Source of the DNA: Streptomyces sp. NBC_00271
GTDB taxonomy: Bacteria; Actinomycetota; Actinomycetes; Streptomycetales; Streptomycetaceae
Reading direction: 5' to 3'
Length of the DNA stretch: 64,000 nt
Assembly: GCF_036178845.1 (NCBI RefSeq)
Contig: NZ_CP108071.1
Coordinates: 62,001-126,000, forward strand
Positions within the stretch are counted from its first letter, which is position 1; each line of letters begins with the position of its first letter. The translations under genes were made by a program, and so were the position numbers. The notes below the pieces were generated by a model, which was given only the letters and a program-made list of their open reading frames with translations, did not search any database and was not told where the DNA came from. Below are positions 19,368-28,117 of this stretch, in pieces.

Positions 19368-20106
19368 GACTCGATCCTTTCACGAAATCGAGTCTCCATT
19401 CGAGCCGGGGCGCTTCAACCGTCATTGACGACCGCGGCATCGTGATCGACCATTGGGCCTTCCAGCACAGCGAAGACGACTTTGAGACTGCTTTGGCCCG
19501 GCTGGCCAGCCACGGCACCCCGGCCGAACTGCCCGTCATCATCGAACGTTCCAGTGGGCTGGTCGTCGACCGCTTGCTCGAGGCCGGACACCCGGTCGTC
19601 CCCGTGCACCCCACCGCCTTCCACGCCGCCCGGCCTCGATGGGGCGCCTCCGGCGCCAAGTCCGATCCTGGTGACAGCTACAAACTCGCCGACTACCTGC
19701 GAACCGACGGCCACCGCCTGCGCCGCCTCGTGCCTGTCGACAGCGGCCTGCGAGAACTCCAAGCCCTCGTGCGCCTGCGCGACGACCACGTTCGCGCACG
19801 CACGGCCGCCGGCAACCAGCTCGGCGCCCTGCTCGAACAGCACTGGCCTGGGCCCAGGAACCTGTTCTGCTCGCTTGTCTCCGACATCGCCCTGAACTTC
19901 CTGACCGACTACCCCACCCCGCAGGCGGCTGCCCGACTCGGCGAAGCCCGCATGGCCGCCTTCTGCAACCACCCCGCCACCCAACGCCTCAAAGCCAGCT
20001 GACTTGACTCAGAGGACTCAAACGGTACGTTGCACGAGAGATCTACCGAATCATCGTCCCCAAGACCACGCTGGCAGACCGCACGGAACCAGCCCGAGAT
20101 GTCCTC

Positions 20107-20256
20107 TGGTCGTACGCCTGGTCCGAGTTGGTGCCCTTCCTCTCCTTCGACGTCGGCATACGCAAGGTCATCTGCAGCACGAACTCGATCGAGAGCGACC
20201 ACGCCCGCATCCGCAAGGCCGTCCGCGCCCGCGGGCACTTCCTCAACGAGGCCGCC
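20107..20256 (+). pseudogene. IS256-family transposase, C-terminal fragment
   Basis: WSYAWSELVPFLSFDVGIRK, VICSTNSIESDHARIRKAVR and RARGHFLNEAAA match the end of mutator-type (IS256) transposases. Upstream sequence is unrelated and downstream the frame becomes arbitrary. It separates the broken IS110 gene from the zeta-toxin gene. Confidence 0.7.
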
Positions 20257-20418
20257 GCACCAGGCCCGACAACCTCAAGGCCGAGCAGGGCGATCTGCCG
20301 GCCCGGGTTACCGCATCTCGCCCCAGCCATGCAAGTCCTGGCGAGGGAGAACCATGCGGGTGTGGCGCCCGTAGTGATCAGTGATGCATCTATCGCAATC
20401 GAGGAAGGGTTAAGCGCG

Positions 20419-21537
20419 ATGTTTTCGCACAGGCGAGAAGCCTCAACGGGGAATCAGGACGCTTTCCGGGGGCATCGAGCGGTTCCCAGGTTCCCGGTCG
20501 AACCGCCACGGACGCGTCTGCCGTCCGACCAGATAGAAGGAATTTTCAAACACCGAATTTTTCCTGCTTATCGGGACGGCCTGGCACGCAGCACCTCTAA
20601 CCGGCAGCCTATGGCATTATTTATCATAGGGCAGCCCGGGTCAGGGAAGAGCAGCGTCGAGGGCCCCTTGCTGACGAACCTCGGCTATCCCAAGCTCTCG
20701 TCACTTGACGGAGACGACCTTTACGTCTACCACCCTAGCTACGAATCGTTTGCCGGGAAAGACGACATTCACGCGACGCAGGCGTGCGACCCCGACGTAG
20801 ATCAGTGGTCGGGCATGCTCTTCAACCATGCGGTTTATAGCCGAGCGAGCTTTGTTTTGCATTTTTCTCCGTGCCCAGGGGTTGACGAGCGGATGGAGGC
20901 TTTGAAGCGGCAAGGCTATCGGGTCGAGGTGGCATTCGTTGCCGTGAATGACAATATCAGCCGCCAGGGAATCGTTGATCGTTATTTTGCTGCGCGCTCC
21001 GAAAAAGGTTACGGCCGATGGGTCGATCTAGAAGTCCACGACAATCTTTATCCTGCAGTACCTCGTCTTGCCGGGCTGGTGAACCAAAAAAAGTGCGCCG
21101 ATGCCGCTTACGTAGTCGTCAGGGGAGGAGAAATTGTGCACCGCCAGCACATCAAAAGCGATGGAAATTGGAGTTATACACCCCGTGGAATCGCCACTGT
21201 CATAAATGATGTACGGGAACGGAAGTGGACTCCCGGACAAGCAAAAGACTTCCTCGACAGGCAAGAGCGTATCGGAGACTGGGCTGGTCGAACTCGATCA
21301 CCTCTGCCGGACCTGCCAGATAAGGTATACGAAATCGGCATTCACGCGAACCCCATGATCAAAAGCGCCTTCACGCCTTCCATACAGATTCCCGCCACGG
21401 TCAGGACGAGTGTCGCGGCACGTATACGGCCTTCGGGCAGCAGCGGTATCGTCCCGCAATCCAACCCTTATAATTACGAGTACGCGGCACCTAGAATTCC
21501 CGACCAGCAGAGAAAACAGCATACGAGGCTCGTCTGA
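20419..21537 (+). CDS. Zeta-toxin-domain kinase
   Basis: 372 aa. ATG 20419 follows GAGGAAGG (20401-20408). Residues ~65-270 form a zeta_toxin P-loop kinase: Walker A GQPGSGKSS (71-79), SSLDGDDLYVYHPSYE (94-109) holding the presumed catalytic Asp, and NDNISRQGIVDRYFAARSEK. Zeta toxins phosphorylate UDP-N-acetylglucosamine, blocking wall synthesis; related kinases act on other sugars. No epsilon/PezA-like antitoxin is visible on either side. The ~100-residue C-terminal tail is not recognised. The gene is visibly richer in A/T than its neighbours, suggesting transfer. It could be a toxin, a sugar kinase or an exported effector. Confidence 0.8.
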   Translation: MFSHRREASTGNQDAFRGHRAVPRFPVEPPRTRLPSDQIEGIFKHRIFPAYRDGLARSTSNRQPMALFIIGQPGSGKSSVEGPLLTNLGYPKLSSLDGDDLYVYHPSYESFAGKDDIHATQACDPDVDQWSGMLFNHAVYSRASFVLHFSPCPGVDERMEALKRQGYRVEVAFVAVNDNISRQGIVDRYFAARSEKGYGRWVDLEVHDNLYPAVPRLAGLVNQKKCADAAYVVVRGGEIVHRQHIKSDGNWSYTPRGIATVINDVRERKWTPGQAKDFLDRQERIGDWAGRTRSPLPDLPDKVYEIGIHANPMIKSAFTPSIQIPATVRTSVAARIRPSGSSGIVPQSNPYNYEYAAPRIPDQQRKQHTRLV

Positions 21538-21679
21538 TCCACGCATACGGGCGGCCCGGCGACGACGCGGTCCGGCGATGGCGGGGTGCGCGTCGTCACA
21601 GGGGTATCGCACCCGGTTCGGCGTCACCCCCGACGGTCAGAGGGCGGGTGCCGGCAACGACGGGCCCGCCATCACCCCC

Positions 21680-21921
21680 AGTGGCGTGCCCGGTAGTCGA
21701 AGGCCGGGGGCCGACCACCGGCTCGTCCCCGACGCCTGCGGTGGGCCCACGGGCCATCGCGCCGCGCAATGGTGGCCTCGATCCCGCGCCGCCGCAGGTA
21801 GGCGTGGTTGCCACGACTGGAGTCGGGGCCGGAACAGCATCCCGCCGGTCACCCTGCGGTGATCCACCCACTGCCCGCCCGGGTTGCCGTTGCCGGGCAT
21901 GAGGGGTTCGGTCTTTCCCAC
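21680..21921 (-). pseudogene. IS5-type transposase, internal-deletion derivative
   Basis: N-terminal block (EPLMPGNGNPGGQWVDHRRV, GGMLF) is followed directly, in another frame, by the C-terminal block (AYLRRRGIEATIARRDGP, HRRRRGRAGGRPPAFD). The roughly 150 residues between are deleted. It belongs to the same family as the copy at 40.3-41.2 kb. Confidence 0.6.
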
Positions 21922-22133
21922 TACGCGTCCGTGAACTCGCTCACCGCATCAGACGGGGCGTCCTGCCCGGCCAGCCACAAGAGCCGCGACGTCCTGGCCG
22001 CCGCCGAGCGCAAGGAACGCGCCCGCATCCGAAGCGGGAAGGGCATCCGCTGGGGCGGACGCCCCCTCGAAGCCGCAGCCCGAACCCGACGAACCTATGC
22101 GTCACAGCGCTGGCCGGACGGACTCACCGCTGG

Positions 22134-22367
22134 TCAGACCGCGAGAGATGCCTCGATTGCCTGCGTGCCCTTCTCGATCGCTTCCTCGAGCCGGGGAGAG
22201 GCCATCCCGTTGACCGAGATGATCTCCACGTCGGTGATGCCGACGAATGCGAGCGCGCTGCGCAGGTAGGGGGCGTGGAAGTCCATCGCGGCGAAGGCGA
22301 GGTTGTTGAAGTCGCTGCCGGAGGTGGGGATCACGATGGCCTTCTTGCCGGTCAGCAGACCTTGGGG
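22134..22367 (-). pseudogene. FMN-dependent azoreductase-like, C-terminal fragment
   Basis: 77 codons: PQGLLTGKKAIVIPTSGSDF, MDFHAPYLRSALAFVGITDV, EIISVNGMASPRLEEAIE, the end of a flavodoxin-2/AzoR-like NAD(P)H oxidoreductase. The N-terminal flavin-binding half is absent; the sequence switches to a plus-strand TetR fragment at about 22375, marking a recombination joint. Confidence 0.6.
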
Positions 22368-22377
22368 ACGGGTGGAC

Positions 22378-22592
22378 CGGTCCCGACCATGCTCGGGCTT
22401 GTCGAATCGACCATCGCCGAAGCACTGGAACGCGCCAAGGCAAGTGGCGAACTCACAGCGGACAAGGACCCAGTCGAACTGGCGCGCCTTTTCACCACCT
22501 TCATACAAGGGCTGCGCGTCATGGGTGCAGCGCAAGCCGGGCGGAAGTTCCTCGAATCGGCCATCACCGCTGTCATGCGCACCCTGGACTGA
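22378..22592 (+). pseudogene. TetR-family regulator, C-terminal fragment
   Basis: LVESTIAEALERAKASGELT, FTTFIQGLRVMGAAQAGRKF and ESAITAVMRTLD are the ligand-domain end of a TetR regulator. The DNA-binding half is missing. The regulator cut by the window end at 63781 has the same architecture (GLRVMGNVHAGRAFLESA). Confidence 0.6.
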
Positions 22593-23126
22593 TGCGGGAG
22601 CAGCGACACCCGGTGGCACAACGGTCATGGCATGTCGCTGCCCATCGGCCTGCGCGACACCATCACCCTGGTTCAGTCGGAGCGGCTCGGAGCACAACAG
22701 GCTCGCATACGTCAGGCGGGCGATGTGCGGGGCGCCCCGGCGTATGCGCTGCCTCCGGGTGGTGGCCGGCACAGCAGCGCGGGTCGGCCAGGCGTTCCAC
22801 GGCCAGCAGGTCCGCAGTGGTGCAAGGGCCGTGATCGCACGGACCGCCATGCGGCGCGACCGGTACGACCGGTACGCCGCGTTTCATCAGATCCACCACG
22901 CTGTCACTCCCGCACTCCATATCTGCTCTGCCGCCACCTCGACCGCGGACCCGGTGGCCCGTATTTCCCAACGTGCTGGACACCCATGTCGGTTCAGTTC
23001 GAGATGGCTGGCACTGGACGGGGACCTGCCAGCGTTTTGGGTTCGCCATTGATCCGTGGCTGCATACCGGCCGTCGTACGTGTGGTGAGACCGGATCAGC
23101 AGAAGCCCTCGCTGGAAGTGAGTCGT
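22593..23126. other. Region upstream of GH18 gene
   Basis: About 530 bases with no convincing gene; the GH18 frame is open through it but without recognisable content. Promoter of the GH18 gene expected near 23050-23110. Confidence 0.4.
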
Positions 23127-24677
23127 ATGAGATTTAAGATCACTGTTCCCATCGCAGTCGTCTCAGCACTCTGCGTTGCGGTGCTATCGGGCTGCGGCAG
23201 CCGCGCGGAGGACAAGAGTCCCCGTGGCGCTCATACGAAGGATGAGCGGCACACCGGCAACAGCATAGGAGTCGATGGCAGTAGTTCATCGGTGTTCAGT
23301 GGATTCTCGACAAGCGCAAAGTCCGGATCAGGGTTTCCCGATCATTACGCAGCTCCGTTTGTCCAATCGTGGGATTCTCCGTCCATTCTCGAGCAGGCAC
23401 GCCATGATGCCCGACTGAAGTATTTCAACCTGGCCTTCATCGTCGACGCTGGTGGTTGTCGCGCAAAGCTGAACGGCGAGACCGAGTTGAACGATTCCGG
23501 CTGGATTTCGGCCATCAATGCCACCCGCGCCGCGGGTGGTGACGTCATGGCATCTTTCGGCGGCGAGGGGGGACACGATCTGGCAGTTTCCTGTCCGTCG
23601 GTCGATTCGGCGAAGGCTCAATACAGGACGGCAATTGACACGCTGAAACTCAGCCGAATCGATCTGGACGTAGAGGGCAAGGAACTCAACGACCAGGCCG
23701 CCAACGATCGCCGTAACAAGGCCCTCGCCCAGTTGCAGCAGGAGTACAGGGCGGCAGGCAAAGAGCTGGGCGTCAACTACACCCTGCCGGTGGCGCCGGA
23801 CGGTCTGACCGATGCTGGTAAATTGCTCCTGAGGAATGCCGAGAGCAACGGCCTCGACGTCAACCTTGTCAATATCATGGCGATGGATTACGGCCGCAAG
23901 GTGGACGACATGGGCGGAGCCGCGATCGACGCGGCAAATGCCCTCCACAGCGACCTCCACGAGATCTGGTCGTCCAAGACGGACAGTCAGTTGTGGGCCA
24001 TCGAAGGCATCACCCCCATGGTCGGGGTCAATGACACTCGCTCCGAAGTCTTCACCGTAGAGGATGCCGAGAAGCTGGTGAGCTTCGCCACGTCCAAGAA
24101 GGTTCAGCAGCTGGCCTTTTGGTCCCTCAACCGGGACTGGAAGTGCGGGCAGGACAGAATTGACACGAATGAGAACTGCAGCGGTACCGAGCAGAGCAGC
24201 TGGGAGTTCACGCGCTTGATCACTGGCATCGAGGACAACGGCTTCCTCGTTCCGACGCAGAGCACGGCCACGCCGAAGCCGGACCCGAATCCGCACGAGA
24301 CGTTCGGCCCTGTGCCTCCGCCCGCCACACCGGCCACGCAGGCACCGCCACCCGCGCGGCAACCCATCAGCCGCCTCGGCATCACCGGCCAGGTGACGTG
24401 CCAATCGGGCGGCCCTGTCGTGGGCGTCTGGGTCCAGGCAGCACATGGCGCGGACTCGCGCTTCGCCGCGTGGAGGGGCATCGGAGACGGGGCGTCGGCC
24501 GACTGGTGGACCGAACTACCACAGCACGAGGAATACTCCCTCCACGTCGGTTGCGGCGGAACGGCCGACCAGTGGGGCAATGAGAACAAGACCGGAACCG
24601 TCTCCGGCCCGCACAATTCGTTCACCTGCGATGACATCACCGGCGACTCCAGCTACGAAAGGTGCGTGAGCCGGTGA
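23127..24677 (+). CDS. GH18-type chitinase-like lipoprotein
   Basis: 516 aa. Signal peptide with lipobox LSGC23 predicts an exported, membrane-anchored protein. Residues ~70-420 form a GH18 barrel: ASFGGEGG (142-149) and RIDLDVEGKEL, giving the catalytic D-x-D-x-E as D179, D181, E183. The first Asp of the usual DxxDxDxE is Ser. A Pro/Thr linker (~425-460) leads to a Cys-containing C-terminal domain (GQVTCQSGGPVVGVWVQA, SLHVGCGGTADQWG, FTCDD, ERCVSR), seen on other streptomycete secreted proteins. ATG 23127 is weakly supported by GGAAG. Substrate is likely chitin-like or another GlcNAc polymer; inferred. Confidence 0.82.
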   Translation: MRFKITVPIAVVSALCVAVLSGCGSRAEDKSPRGAHTKDERHTGNSIGVDGSSSSVFSGFSTSAKSGSGFPDHYAAPFVQSWDSPSILEQARHDARLKYFNLAFIVDAGGCRAKLNGETELNDSGWISAINATRAAGGDVMASFGGEGGHDLAVSCPSVDSAKAQYRTAIDTLKLSRIDLDVEGKELNDQAANDRRNKALAQLQQEYRAAGKELGVNYTLPVAPDGLTDAGKLLLRNAESNGLDVNLVNIMAMDYGRKVDDMGGAAIDAANALHSDLHEIWSSKTDSQLWAIEGITPMVGVNDTRSEVFTVEDAEKLVSFATSKKVQQLAFWSLNRDWKCGQDRIDTNENCSGTEQSSWEFTRLITGIEDNGFLVPTQSTATPKPDPNPHETFGPVPPPATPATQAPPPARQPISRLGITGQVTCQSGGPVVGVWVQAAHGADSRFAAWRGIGDGASADWWTELPQHEEYSLHVGCGGTADQWGNENKTGTVSGPHNSFTCDDITGDSSYERCVSR

Positions 24678-24774
24678 CAAGGTCTCACTGAGCTTTTTCA
24701 CAGTGGCCGCCGGCGGGTGACGAGGCAGGTTCCCGCGACGCACGAGGCTCCTGCGCTGTCGAGAGAGGTGTTCG

Positions 24775-24861
24775 ATGTCTCAACTCGACGGCACAGGAGC
24801 CACGTTGATTCCCTGGCCTGCCGCACTCGACCTGCCCCATGCACTCGTCGAGTGAGTCTCA
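24775..24861 (+). pseudogene. IS5-type transposase N-terminal fragment
   Basis: MSQLDGTGATLIPWPAALDL then PHALVE and a stop. This is the first ~26 residues of an IS5-family transposase, cut by the minus-strand IS110 copy. A later piece of the same enzyme (AFCERQGVPLLADRACTGAG) follows beyond that copy at 25999-26060. Confidence 0.55.
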
Positions 24862-24870
24862 ATGATGGTG

Positions 24871-26000
24871 TCAAGCCGATTGGGTGGCTGGTGGGGTGGT
24901 CGTGAAGTGCCTCTTGTCACGGAGCATGGCCCATAGGACGTCGATTCGGCGGCGTGCGAGGGCGAGCAGTGCCTGGGTGTGGATCAGTCCTTCGGCGCGT
25001 TTCTTGAGGTAGTAGTCCCGGGAGGGGTCTGGGCGCATCATGGCGGTTTGGGCGGCCATGTAGAAGACGTGTCGCAGGCGGCGGTGGTAGCGCTTGGGTC
25101 GGTGGTGGTTGCCGGTCCGGCGGCCGGAGTCGCGTGACACCGGGGCCAGTCCCGCGTGGGCGGCCAGGCGGCCGGCGTCTGCGTAGCTGGACAGGTCTCC
25201 GACGATGGCGAGGAACTCGGCCCCGAGGATGGGGCCCATGCCAGGGAGTGATTCGATGACTTCGGCGCGCTCGTCGAGGCGGAAGGCTTCGCGGATCTCC
25301 CGGTCGGTGTCTTTGATCCATTCGTCGAGCATGAGGAGCTGGTGGGCGAGGTCGCACACGAGTTTGGCGGCTCGCTTTTCGCCCGGCAGAGCGGTTACCT
25401 GGGATCGGGCTGCTTCGAGCGCGCGGGCGGCGACATCGGCTGCACTGCGGACCGCACGTCGTGCCAGCCAGTCCGCGAGTCGTTCGGCACCGGCTCGCTG
25501 CAGGGCGGCCGGGGTCTGGTACTCGGTCAGCATGACGACCGGCCCCTGGCCGCTGAGTAGTCGAAGGCCCGCTCCAGAGCGGGGCAAATGCCTACCAGGG
25601 CATCGCGCAGGCGGTTGATCAGTCGCACCCGGTCGGCGATCAGATCGGCTCGATGCGCGGTGAGCAACTGGAGATCAGCCACGGTCTCGTTCGGCAGGCT
25701 CAGGAGTGTGAAGTCCCGGCGCATGCGCGCGGTGTCGGCGATGACCAGGGCGTCCTTGGCGTCGGTCTTCCCTTCGCCGCGGTAGGCGCCGGACATTCGG
25801 TTGACCGTGCGTCCAGGCACGTACACCACGCTTTGGCCGTTGGCGATCAACAATGCAAGCAGCAACGTTGAGGCCCGGCCGCAGATGTCCACCGCCCATC
25901 GCACTTCGTCGGCCATCTCGCACGCTGCGACGATCAGGGCCAGGATCTCGTCTTCACCGTTGACGACCTTCCTCGAAAGCACCTTCTCTCCGGTGGCGTT
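24871..26000 (-). pseudogene. IS110-family transposase, frameshifted and N-terminally cut
   Basis: Two frames make one enzyme. The upstream one (to about 25550) has EKVLSRKVVNGEDEILALIV, GKTDAKDALVIADTARMRRD and LINRLRDALVGICPALERAF; the downstream one has VVMLTEYQTPAALQ, ESLPGMGPILGAEFLAIVGD and RRTGNHHRPKRYHRRLRHVF. A frameshift near 25540-25560 separates them, and the first ~20 residues with the first catalytic Asp (GIDxGK) are missing at 26000. Close relative of the intact copy at 43.4 kb. Confidence 0.8.
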
Positions 26001-26060
26001 CTGCGAACGCCAGGGCGTCCCCCTCCTCGCCGACCGTGCCTGCACCGGAGCCGGTGCCGG
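25999..26060 (+). pseudogene. IS5-type transposase, internal fragment
   Basis: AFCERQGVPLLADRACTGAG corresponds to the ICERQGVPxLADRAYxGAG block of the transposase whose first residues lie at 24775. The region between these blocks is deleted, not merely displaced by the IS110 copy. Confidence 0.45.
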
Positions 26061-26110
26061 CGCCTGGCCGACCATACCGCCAGTCCGCGCGGTAGCGGGT
26101 GCGCATGCCG

Positions 26111-26270
26111 GCCGTCGATGGCTTTGCGCGGGCTGAGAAGAACACGGTGATCGCGAAAGAACTGCGGGTCAGCGTCCGGTCGGTGGAACGGTGACGCCGG
26201 TCCTGGCGCGAGGGAGGGCGGCAGGCCCTGCGCCCCTTCGGGGCCGGCCAAGCGGCCGAAGGTCGGTGAC
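26111..26270 (+). pseudogene. IS630-type transposase HTH fragment
   Basis: RAEKNTVIAKELRVSVRSVE, then R, a stop where Trp is expected, and RRSWREGG: the N-terminal winged HTH of an IS630-type transposase with an in-frame stop. Nothing of the catalytic domain follows. Confidence 0.5.
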
Positions 26271-26326
26271 AGTGACTTCGTCCTGCTCGAGGCATTGTTA
26301 CTGGACGGCGCAACGGCGCAAGGCGG

Positions 26327-27754
26327 CTATGACGTCCTCGGCGACAGGCCGTTGACGGCATCGAGCAGTTCGCGGCGGTTGGGGCCTCCGACGTAGCGAG
26401 GAGCGTCTGCCCTCAGTTCTGCGAAACGGGTTGCGAGACCCGGCTTCCCCATGGACTCCTGCGAGTCGGACAGCAGGAAGCCGATCTCGGCCATCGCGCG
26501 CATGACGTCGGCATCCCGGAGGCAGGCGGACCGGCCGGCGACATGCTGGTTCCAAGCGGTGTTGCCACTGCGGTAGACCTTGCCCCGCATGTCGGCGTCG
26601 ATTTCCGCCTGCCGATGCACCTCCCAGTCGGCCAGCGCCGCCCAGACGGGGCCCAGATTCCGTTCAGTGACAGCGTGGAAACGCAACGCCAGTTCGGCGG
26701 GGCTGCCGACACCTTCCTCGCGTAACACGTCACGCAGGTGGGTTGCGTGTGTGATGCCGAGGGTTATGCCGAGACCGAACTGCGGATTGGTGGTGGCCCA
26801 TGCGTCCCCGAGCGCGACCAACCCCGTCACCAGCGGCCGTGCGGCGTCAACGAGTTGGCGGCGCACGCTGTGGATGCCTCCCATTGCGACGACGCCGCCG
26901 ATCGGCATGCCCTCGGCCCATGGCGCGAGGGCGGGGTACAAGGCGGCGACCCGCTGCCAGGCATCGCTTCGGCCGAGACCTCTGAGTTCCTGGTCCGTAC
27001 CGGACGTGACCAGGGTCATCGACCAGGTGCCATTGTCGCCCGGGACGACGATGACTGAAACGCTGTCGTGGTGGTGGAGGGGCCAGGGCGCCGGGCCGGG
27101 GAGGTTGCCGTCGGTGGAACGGAAGTGCCGTGTGTAGTAGCGGAATCCCCGGTCTGCCCCGCCCGGCCAGGCACTCATGGCGTCGGAGAACAACGAGGCC
27201 GCGAACCCGCTCCGGCCGGATGCCTCCACAACCAGGTCGGCCGTGAGACGTTCGCCGTGGTCCAGCACGATTCCGGTCACCCGCACGCCGCGCCCTCCGG
27301 GTGCGTCTGCGGCCAGTAGCTCCACTGCGCGGACGCCTCGCCGCAGTGTGATGCCCGTGGTGCGTTCCGTCACGGCCAGCAGAGCGGCCTCCAGCACCGG
27401 TCGGCGTGCCGCAACGGTGTCGAACCGTTCGTCATCAGGTACGTCCGTGCCACCGGGTATGAGGCTGAGCGCGTCGGCGATCATGTTGTGGCAGCGTCCC
27501 CCCCATGAACGGAACTCCGACAGGGTTTCGGGTAGTTCCCGCTGCAGGATGCGGTAGCCGGCTGGGGCGAGGATATGCGCGGCGGCGAACTGGCGGACCC
27601 CAGGCCGCTTCCACTTCTCCCAGACGCCGTGCGGGCCGTCGGCGGGCGCTCCGGCGTCCTGGTCGACCACGGTGACACGGTGTCCTTCCGTGGCCAGCAG
27701 CATCGCTGTGACCAAGCCGGTTGGACCTGCTCCGACAATCAGTGTGTGAACCAT
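26327..27754 (-). CDS. FAD-dependent monooxygenase
   Basis: 475 aa from ATG 27754. N-terminal Rossmann motif HTLIVGAGPTGLVTAMLLA followed by the acidic end of strand 2 (VTVVDQD) binds FAD. Later motifs: VVEASGRSGFAASLF and the GDAWATTNPQFGLGITLGIT block, equivalent to the GDA(A)H motif of class A flavoprotein hydroxylases and halogenase-like enzymes. A halogenase WxWxIP motif is not seen, so hydroxylation or oxidation is more likely. It stands alone; the coupling-protein gene upstream on the same strand is 360 bases away. Substrate unknown. Confidence 0.82.
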   Translation of the reverse strand: MVHTLIVGAGPTGLVTAMLLATEGHRVTVVDQDAGAPADGPHGVWEKWKRPGVRQFAAAHILAPAGYRILQRELPETLSEFRSWGGRCHNMIADALSLIPGGTDVPDDERFDTVAARRPVLEAALLAVTERTTGITLRRGVRAVELLAADAPGGRGVRVTGIVLDHGERLTADLVVEASGRSGFAASLFSDAMSAWPGGADRGFRYYTRHFRSTDGNLPGPAPWPLHHHDSVSVIVVPGDNGTWSMTLVTSGTDQELRGLGRSDAWQRVAALYPALAPWAEGMPIGGVVAMGGIHSVRRQLVDAARPLVTGLVALGDAWATTNPQFGLGITLGITHATHLRDVLREEGVGSPAELALRFHAVTERNLGPVWAALADWEVHRQAEIDADMRGKVYRSGNTAWNQHVAGRSACLRDADVMRAMAEIGFLLSDSQESMGKPGLATRFAELRADAPRYVGGPNRRELLDAVNGLSPRTS

Positions 27755-28117
27755 GGTCGACTCCTGCGGACGTGGGTGCTGCTTCAAGGAGTCGGCAGAG
27801 GTGGCTGGGACGCTTGTCCAGCTGCGTGATCGTGATCCGTCCTGGCGCTATGCCCCGGACTTCACCGATTGCCCGTAGCCTCCGCCGATCCGTGCGGAAA
27901 GGGCTCCACGCTTACCAACGCGCCCCGGACAGGAAAGTTCACCCTGAACCGCGTAGGACACCGTCTTACCGATGTGCACTGGCCGGCTCGGGCCGAGCGG
28001 TCCTGCCCGGAGCTGACCCTACAGCCGCCGTGTACCAGACACACGAGTCCGGCCTGCTTTCCATGATGTGCGCCAACCGCCACCGTAGAAACGCTGTGCA
28101 CTCATCACTTTTGTTTC
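27755..28117. other. Intergenic between conjugation cluster and monooxygenase
   Basis: No convincing gene. It separates the end of the VirD4-like gene from the monooxygenase start and should contain the latter's promoter. Confidence 0.4.

Larger units (their letters stand above)
18088..19417 (-). mobile_element. IS3-family element with terminal repeats and 3-bp TSD
   Basis: 1330 bp. Terminal inverted repeats begin TGAATCGCCCCGGGTTCGAT (left) and TGAAGCGCCCCGGCTCGAAT (right, reverse strand). ACC flanks both ends (18085-18087, 19418-19420) as target duplication. Both transposase frames look undamaged, so the element may be active. Confidence 0.9.
18043..20002 (+). pseudogene. IS110-family transposase interrupted by an IS3 element
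   Basis: N-terminal MFVGWDWASASHDVT ends at 18087 where the IS3 element starts. The same frame resumes at 19418 with TVIDDRGIVIDHWAF and runs through LPVIIERSSGLVVDRLL, KSDPGDSYKLADYLRTDGHR and LTDYPTPQAAARLGEAR. The 3-bp duplication ACC bounds the insert. The C-terminal Transposase_20 domain is missing: the frame leaves the family after AAFCNHPATQ and stops at 20002 beside an IS256 fragment. It was therefore damaged twice. Confidence 0.85.

Noticed and set aside
22632..23126. Long N-terminal extension of the GH18 frame
   Set aside because: The frame is open, but the clear lipoprotein signal peptide starts at 23127, and the upstream translation has no domain-like content.
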